Assembly (NCBI GenBank): GCA_018664265.1
Contig: JABJOR010000200.1
Span: 1 to 9,219, forward strand
Length of the DNA: 9,219 bases
Source: Rhodospirillales bacterium
GTDB lineage: Bacteria; Pseudomonadota; Alphaproteobacteria; Rhodospirillales; Casp-alpha2
Reading direction: 5' to 3'
Shown here: in pieces, positions 5,997 through 9,219 of the stretch
How the letters are laid out: each line of letters begins with the position of its first letter
How positions within the stretch are numbered: the first letter of the stretch is position 1
The notes under the pieces: model-generated
Told to the model about the DNA's origin: nothing
The model's database searches: none
The model's input: only the letters and a program-made list of their open reading frames with translations
Position numbers and translations under genes: made by a program

Positions 5997-7055
5997 TTAC
6001 AAATCCATATTCCAGATAACGCCTTCTTCAGTTAAAAATGGCAAGATATCGTCACCACCCTGAACAGAAATTTTCTCAGGCATGATAGTTTCGCTTCTTG
6101 TCAGGGTTAAGGTTTTATTGTTTTTGGGCAAGCCGTAAAATTTTGGGCCATTACGAGATGCAAAATCCTCTAACCTATCCAAAGCATTTTCTTCATCAAA
6201 TACCTGAGTATAGGCCTGAATTGCAACAGGAGCAGAAAACACCCCCGCACAACCACAAGCACTTTGCTTGGCAGATACACCATGAGGGGCCGTATCCGTT
6301 CCCAGAAAAAACGGCCCAGCTCCTGAAATAGCAGCCTTGCGTAAAGCAAGTCTGTGTTTTTCACGTTTGGCAATAGGAAGGCAATAAAGATGTGGCCGGA
6401 TACCACCCCTGAATATATCCGTGCGATTGATCATTAAATGATGCGCTGTAATAGTCGCCCCAATTTTACCGGGGGCTGTCTCATGTCGCTCGGATACAAA
6501 ATCCACAGCCTGACTTGTGGTAACATGCTCAAGAACAATCCGCAGTTCCGGAAATTTCCTGATCAATGGCTCTAGAATCGTATCAATAAAAACAGCTTCG
6601 CGATCAAAAATATCAACCTCTGTATCTGTCACCTCACCATGGATCAACAACGGCATACCACTGTCTTGCATGCTTTCCAGCACACCAAACACATTGCTCA
6701 GGTCACTGACCCCCATCGCCGAATTCGTCGTCGCATTTGCAGGATAAAGTTTTGCGGCTGCAAAAATTCCATCTGCATAACCAATCGTTAAATCATCGCT
6801 TTTTGCGCTATCAGTTAAATAGGCCGTCATTAATGGATTAAAGGATACGCCTTCTGGTACAGCCGCCATTATCCTTTCGCGATAAGATGTCGCAGCCTCA
6901 ATAGTCGTTACTGGCGGCGTTAAATTCGGCATAACAATGGCGCGCCCGAATTGACGGGCTGTGTACGGTACAACTGCATCCAGCATATCCCCATCGCGAA
7001 AATGAACATGCCAATCATCAGGGCGGATAATTGTCAGACTGTCAGTCGTTTGCAT
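5997..7055 (-). CDS. pyrC: Dihydroorotase (class II)
   Basis: A 352-residue zinc amidohydrolase that interconverts N-carbamoyl-aspartate and dihydroorotate, the third step of pyrimidine synthesis, in the cytoplasm. The active site is complete and nearly in E. coli numbering: H16 and H18 with R20 (HVHFRD), the metal-bridging carboxylated lysine K102 (AAKLYPANATTNS), H139, H177 and D254 (LGTDTAPHG). Length matches the roughly 350 residues of class II enzymes, clearly unlike the longer PyrC/PyrX types. The ATG at 7055 is chosen because AAAGGAGAG (7062-7070) precedes it by about eight bases. An in-frame ATG 16 codons upstream (7103) has no ribosome site and would add a non-conserved basic leader. 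It precedes the importer genes on the same strand without an obvious terminator, so some read-through is likely. No direct functional tie is needed, although arginine and pyrimidine synthesis share carbamoyl phosphate. Confidence 0.97.
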   Translation of the reverse strand: MQTTDSLTIIRPDDWHVHFRDGDMLDAVVPYTARQFGRAIVMPNLTPPVTTIEAATSYRERIMAAVPEGVSFNPLMTAYLTDSAKSDDLTIGYADGIFAAAKLYPANATTNSAMGVSDLSNVFGVLESMQDSGMPLLIHGEVTDTEVDIFDREAVFIDTILEPLIRKFPELRIVLEHVTTSQAVDFVSERHETAPGKIGATITAHHLMINRTDIFRGGIRPHLYCLPIAKREKHRLALRKAAISGAGPFFLGTDTAPHGVSAKQSACGCAGVFSAPVAIQAYTQVFDEENALDRLEDFASRNGPKFYGLPKNNKTLTLTRSETIMPEKISVQGGDDILPFLTEEGVIWNMDL

Positions 7056-7061
7056 CAATGA

Positions 7062-7070
7062 CTCTCCTTT
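7062..7070 (-). promoter_or_regulatory. Strong ribosome binding site that fixes the pyrC start
   Basis: AAAGGAGAG on the minus strand contains the full AGGAG core, eight bases before the ATG at 7055. It excludes the longer in-frame start at 7103, because the site would then lie inside the coding region. Confidence 0.8.
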
Positions 7071-7128
7071 AATGTGCTCCTTCTTTATCACACGTATAAG
7101 CAAACGCCCCTCATAAATTTGATTGAAA

Positions 7129-7161
7129 TTGATAATTCATTAACTGTTAACCATATATAAT
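7129..7161 (+). promoter_or_regulatory. Candidate promoter for the first small secreted protein
   Basis: A TATATAAT block (7154-7161) lies downstream of TTGATA (7129-7134). The spacer is 19 bases to TATATA, or 21 to the perfect TATAAT (7156-7161), both longer than ideal. The divergent pyrC promoter must share this 211-base intergenic region (7056-7266), but I see no convincing -35/-10 pair for it; a TATACG near 7092-7097 on the minus strand is a weak candidate. Confidence 0.35.
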
Positions 7162-7266
7162 ATCAGAGTAAACAAGTGGGATATTGGAAACATACCCAGT
7201 CTGTTTCCTTCCTGCAGCTTCAACAATTACCCCCGATTCAATGATCAGGGTAGAAAGGAGCGTAGA

Positions 7267-7572
7267 ATGACCAAAATAAAATTGTCCTTGTTAGGCGCTC
7301 TGTTATTAATTATGAGCGCCCTCATACCACAAGCCTCTGCTGAAATGATTTGTGCAGGTCATAACTCTGTATCGGAGAAATTAGCGAAGGTTTTTGACGA
7401 ACTTCCCACAAGTGCAGGACTCTCCAGCAATGGCGGAATGCTTGAAGTTTACACTTCACCAGACGGCACCTGGACAATTGTCCTCACTCGACCCGATGGC
7501 ATCAGTTGCTTGATGGCTACAGGTGAACATTGGGAATATTCAACTCCAGAACTGGCAGAAATCGAGAGCTGA
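7267..7572 (+). CDS. Small secreted protein with a conserved Cys-Cys unit, paralogue 1
   Basis: A 101-residue protein of unknown function. A good Sec signal peptide is visible: TKIK, a hydrophobic run 7-20, cleavage after ASA at residue 25. The mature part has only two cysteines, C29 and C81, likely to form a disulfide in the periplasm. Between them LEVYTSPDGTWT (59-70) and RPDGISCLMATGEHWE (75-90) form the recognisable core. The 53-residue C-to-C block aligns without gaps with the protein encoded from 7712, with 20 identical residues by my count. The pattern resembles short uncharacterised proteins I associate with alphaproteobacteria. A strong AAGGAG (7255-7260) precedes the ATG by six bases. 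An imperfect hairpin (about 7231-7250) lies just ahead of it. No catalytic motif is apparent; a binding, inhibitor or envelope-stress role cannot be told apart here. Confidence 0.8.
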   Translation: MTKIKLSLLGALLLIMSALIPQASAEMICAGHNSVSEKLAKVFDELPTSAGLSSNGGMLEVYTSPDGTWTIVLTRPDGISCLMATGEHWEYSTPELAEIES

Positions 7573-7599
7573 ATAAATTAAAAATTCCAGAAAAATTAA

Positions 7600-7641
7600 A
7601 AAAAGTTACAGCAATGTGATGGGCATCACATAAAAAGTTAC
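7600..7641. repeat. Direct repeats AAAAAGTTAC flanking the CRP-type palindrome
   Basis: The 10-base sequence AAAAAGTTAC occurs at 7600-7609 and again at 7632-7641, 32 bases apart (about three helical turns), one on each side of the palindrome at 7614-7631. This could be a second regulator's paired site or chance in an AT-rich region. Confidence 0.4.
7614..7631. promoter_or_regulatory. CRP-family operator upstream of the second secreted protein gene
   Basis: ATGTGATGGGCATCACAT contains TGTGA-N6-TCACA exactly, the CRP consensus, and extends it to AATGTGAT-N4-ATCACAT. The FNR-type TTGAT-N4-ATCAA is not matched. Its centre (about 7622.5) is about 62 bases before the start site predicted from the -10 at 7673-7678, the geometry of class I CRP activation. 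A stem-loop role is unlikely because the loop would be only two bases. Confidence 0.65.
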
Positions 7642-7649
7642 TAAATCGC

Positions 7650-7678
7650 TTTAAATTTTCCAGATAAGGTCTTATCAT
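7650..7678 (+). promoter_or_regulatory. Predicted CRP-dependent promoter of the second secreted protein gene
   Basis: The -10 TATCAT (7673-7678) matches five of six consensus bases. At 17-base spacing the -35 is the poor TTTAAA (7650-7655). A good -10 with a poor -35 is usual for activator-dependent promoters and fits the CRP-type operator upstream. The predicted start is near 7685. Confidence 0.45.
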
Positions 7679-7711
7679 ACTTAGATAAATCCATGGCCTG
7701 GGAAAATTGTT

Positions 7712-8056
7712 ATGGAATCAAAAATACTAAAGAATATGGCGTTGGCGGTTTGCTTTGCAGGAATTGCAGGAATATCCTCCATCAACGAAGTACGCTCAGA
7801 AGAAGCCTTTACCCCGATTTGTGAAAACCGGGAAGCGGTTATTGCTGGCCTTGCCTCACAATACTCCGAAAAACCCGTCTCTATGGGATACACCGCCCAA
7901 GGAACAATCCTTGAAATTCTGGCATCCCCAGATGGCAGTTGGACTATGATCGAATCATCTTCTGACGGGACAACCTGTCTCGTAGCTAATGGTGATGCCT
8001 GGCGCGATATGAACAATTCAGTAAAAACAAGTGCCATTTCCGACACCATGCTCTAA
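7712..8056 (+). CDS. Small secreted protein with a conserved Cys-Cys unit, paralogue 2
   Basis: A 114-residue protein of unknown function, paralogous to the product of 7267-7572. C37 and C89 are 52 residues apart, exactly as in paralogue 1. The core is LEILASPDGSWT (67-78) and SDGTTCLVANGDAW (84-97). The N-terminus (ESKILKNMALAVCFAGIAG) looks like an export signal, but the cleavage site is unclear (perhaps near VRS at 27-29) and LAVC is a poor lipobox, so lipoprotein status is doubtful. It has a 17-residue Ser/Asn-rich tail absent from paralogue 1. The ribosome site is weak (GGGA, several bases before ATG). A second in-frame ATG at residue 9 is possible. Unlike its paralogue it has a CRP-type operator upstream. 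The AEC permease gene follows after 33 bases, so the two are probably co-transcribed. Confidence 0.75.
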   Translation: MESKILKNMALAVCFAGIAGISSINEVRSEEAFTPICENREAVIAGLASQYSEKPVSMGYTAQGTILEILASPDGSWTMIESSSDGTTCLVANGDAWRDMNNSVKTSAISDTML

Positions 8057-8089
8057 GAAGAAACAATAATAATTTAGAGCCGGGGAATT

Positions 8090-9030
8090 ATGGAAGCCGT
8101 TATCAATGTAGTGCTGCCTGTGTTTGCCATCGTTGGTACAGGGTATCTGACAGGCCGCTTCAAAGTCCTTGGCAATGAAGCTAGCCCGGCGCTCTCGGGG
8201 TTTGTGTTTTATATTTCCCTGCCCGTCCTGCTGTTCATCGCAATGACCAGAGTGTCCCCGGATATAATCTTTGATCTGGCATTTATAGGCACCTATGCAG
8301 CAAGCCTGATTATCGGCCTTGGCCTGACCATGGGTATTTTGCGCATTCTTTATCCTGGACGGAGACTGGCCGAAAGCGCACTGGGCGGCATGAGCGCAAT
8401 TTATGGCAACACAGGATATATGGGCATCCCGCTAGTAATGATAGCCTTCGGCCCGGAAGCCGCAGTACCAGCCGTAATTGCTACTGTGGTCAACGCAGCT
8501 TTAATATTCGGCGTGGTCTGCTCACTGGTCGAAGCTGATTTATCCATTGGTGGCGGTCCGGCAGGAATTGCAAAGGATGTACTGGTTGGCCTCGCAAAAA
8601 ACCCGTTATTTGTTGCCCCGGTGCTTGGCATTATTGTTTCTGTTAGTGAAATTCCTGTCCCCGCTTCCCTTACAGCATTTTGTGATATTCTTGGAGCTGC
8701 AGCCGGGCCATGTGCATTGTTTTCGTTAGGACTGTTTCTGGTTGGAAAAAAACTGAACAAGGACGCAGGCGAAGTTGCATTAATTGCCGTAATCAAACTA
8801 TTCATTCTGCCAGCTATATGTTGGATCATGATCACATGGGTGTTTGACCTATCACCCATGTGGGGGCCGTTGCGATCATCATGACAGCTTTGCCAACCGG
8901 AACCGGAGCATTTGTTCTGGCACAACGTTATGGGGTCTACGGCGATCAAACATCCGCTGTAACTTTACTTACAACAGTCATTTCAGTTCTGACACTATCT
9001 GTATTGTTCAGTTTGTTTGGTGGACTCTAG
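8090..9030 (+). pseudogene. AEC (auxin efflux carrier) family transporter, frameshifted near the 3' end
   Basis: An inner-membrane permease of the AEC family, whose members export or import small organic acids or amphipathic metabolites; the substrate is unknown. The first frame encodes 264 residues with many hydrophobic spans, and GNTGYMGIPL (106-115) and NPLFVAPVLG (171-180) are family hallmarks. It then ends abruptly in WGPLRSS. Moving back one base at the G5 tract (8862-8866) restores WGAVAIIM followed by TALPTGTGAFVLAQRYGV, the expected last helices, to a TAG at 9028-9030. The repaired protein is about 313 residues, a normal family length. The defect may be a sequencing error in the homopolymer, a real inactivating or reversible change, or less likely programmed -1 slippage. 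GGGGA precedes the ATG, and the gene starts 33 bases after paralogue 2. The repaired stop overlaps the convergent next gene by four bases, which supports the longer frame. Confidence 0.85.
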
Positions 9031-9219
9031 CCACCAAGAACGTCGAAAACATCACCTTCCGGCAAAATTCCCTGTATATGGCGACGATGCCACAGGGCAT
9101 AGAACAACAAGCTCCAGGCAGCTTGCCCGTGTTGTTTAGAGCTACAAGACGCAAACAATCCCTTTACCCTGTCTTGATCACAAATTTCAACCACCCCAGG
9201 TGACGCTGCGACCATGGCC
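9027..9219 (-). CDS. C-terminal end of a probable asparagine synthase (glutamine-hydrolysing) family protein, partial
   Basis: About 63 residues of a gene that continues past the right edge and ends at TAG (9027-9029). The segment QDRVKGLFAS then HGQAAWSLLFYALWHRRHI matches the usual C-terminal end of asparagine synthase family proteins, where a conserved His-Gly precedes a Trp-Leu-rich helix ending in W-x-R-R. Such enzymes make asparagine from aspartate and glutamine, or build amide bonds in cell-surface and natural-product pathways. The catalytic domains are outside the window, so the exact member cannot be named. Its stop codon overlaps that of the convergent AEC gene in the shared CTAG, and no terminator lies between them. 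Confidence 0.6.
   Translation of the reverse strand, partial: AMVAASPGVVEICDQDRVKGLFASCSSKQHGQAAWSLLFYALWHRRHIQGILPEGDVFDVLGG

Noticed and set aside
7053..7103. Longer pyrC start at 7103
   Set aside because: No ribosome site precedes it, and a strong one (7062-7070) lies inside the extension; starting at 7055 also gives the catalytic residues E. coli-like numbering.
7614..7631. Reading the palindrome as a terminator of the upstream gene
   Set aside because: The loop would be two bases, the stem is not GC-rich and it is followed by A residues rather than T on the plus strand; the CRP consensus explains it better.
8401..8949. Long open frame of 182 residues on the minus strand
   Set aside because: It lies antisense to the AEC transporter gene, whose protein sequence is clearly real; the antisense product has no recognisable features.
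8844..9203. Plus-strand frame of 119 residues across the AEC 3' end
   Set aside because: It is in neither of the two AEC frames, its composition (His, Arg, Cys rich) is unlike a membrane protein, and it runs antisense into the asparagine synthase-like gene.
1..9219. CRISPR arrays, insertion sequences, toxin-antitoxin or phage-defence systems
   Set aside because: I looked on both strands and found no spaced repeat series, terminal inverted repeats, transposase or defence-type motifs.

Overview
The window looks like ordinary chromosome from an alphaproteobacterium of moderate GC (mid to high 40s by eye, not counted). The main evidence is the elongator tRNA-Met, whose sequence is of alphaproteobacterial type, together with the HisJQMP/AotJQMP-type transporter and the class II PyrC. 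A marine Rhodospirillales-like host is possible, but this is only an impression.

Layout from left to right. (1) Positions 1-165 hold a possible 3' end of a plus-strand gene, then tRNA-Met(CAT) on the minus strand with its own promoter and a clean Rho-independent terminator. (2) Positions 165-507 contain no protein gene I can support. They hold the tRNA promoter and a hairpin-rich leader for the next gene. (3) Positions 508-2700, plus strand: a radical SAM/SPASM protein of unknown substrate, then an M14-type deacylase of the succinylglutamate desuccinylase/aspartoacylase superfamily. (4) Positions 7055-2697, minus strand: pyrC (dihydroorotase), then a complete basic-amino-acid ABC importer in the order ATPase, binding protein, permease Q, permease M. 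A terminator-like hairpin separates the binding protein from the permeases. The importer promoter carries an 18-bp sequence that fits the classical ARG-box consensus at every specified position. (5) Positions 7267-9030, plus strand: two paralogous small secreted proteins with a conserved Cys-Cys unit, the second behind a textbook CRP-type operator, then an AEC-family permease broken by a one-base frameshift in a G tract. (6) The right edge is the C-terminal end of a probable asparagine synthase on the minus strand.

How the parts may work together. The importer should bring arginine, ornithine or lysine into the cell, and the putative ARG box suggests repression when arginine is abundant. The deacylase converges on the importer with overlapping stop codons. 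It resembles the AstE-like gene that accompanies arginine/ornithine importers elsewhere, so it and the radical SAM enzyme may process an acylated or modified basic amino acid. No mobile element, CRISPR array or phage gene is visible. The least described items are the radical SAM/deacylase pair beside the transporter, the paralogous secreted pair with its CRP-like switch, and the structured leader before the radical SAM gene.
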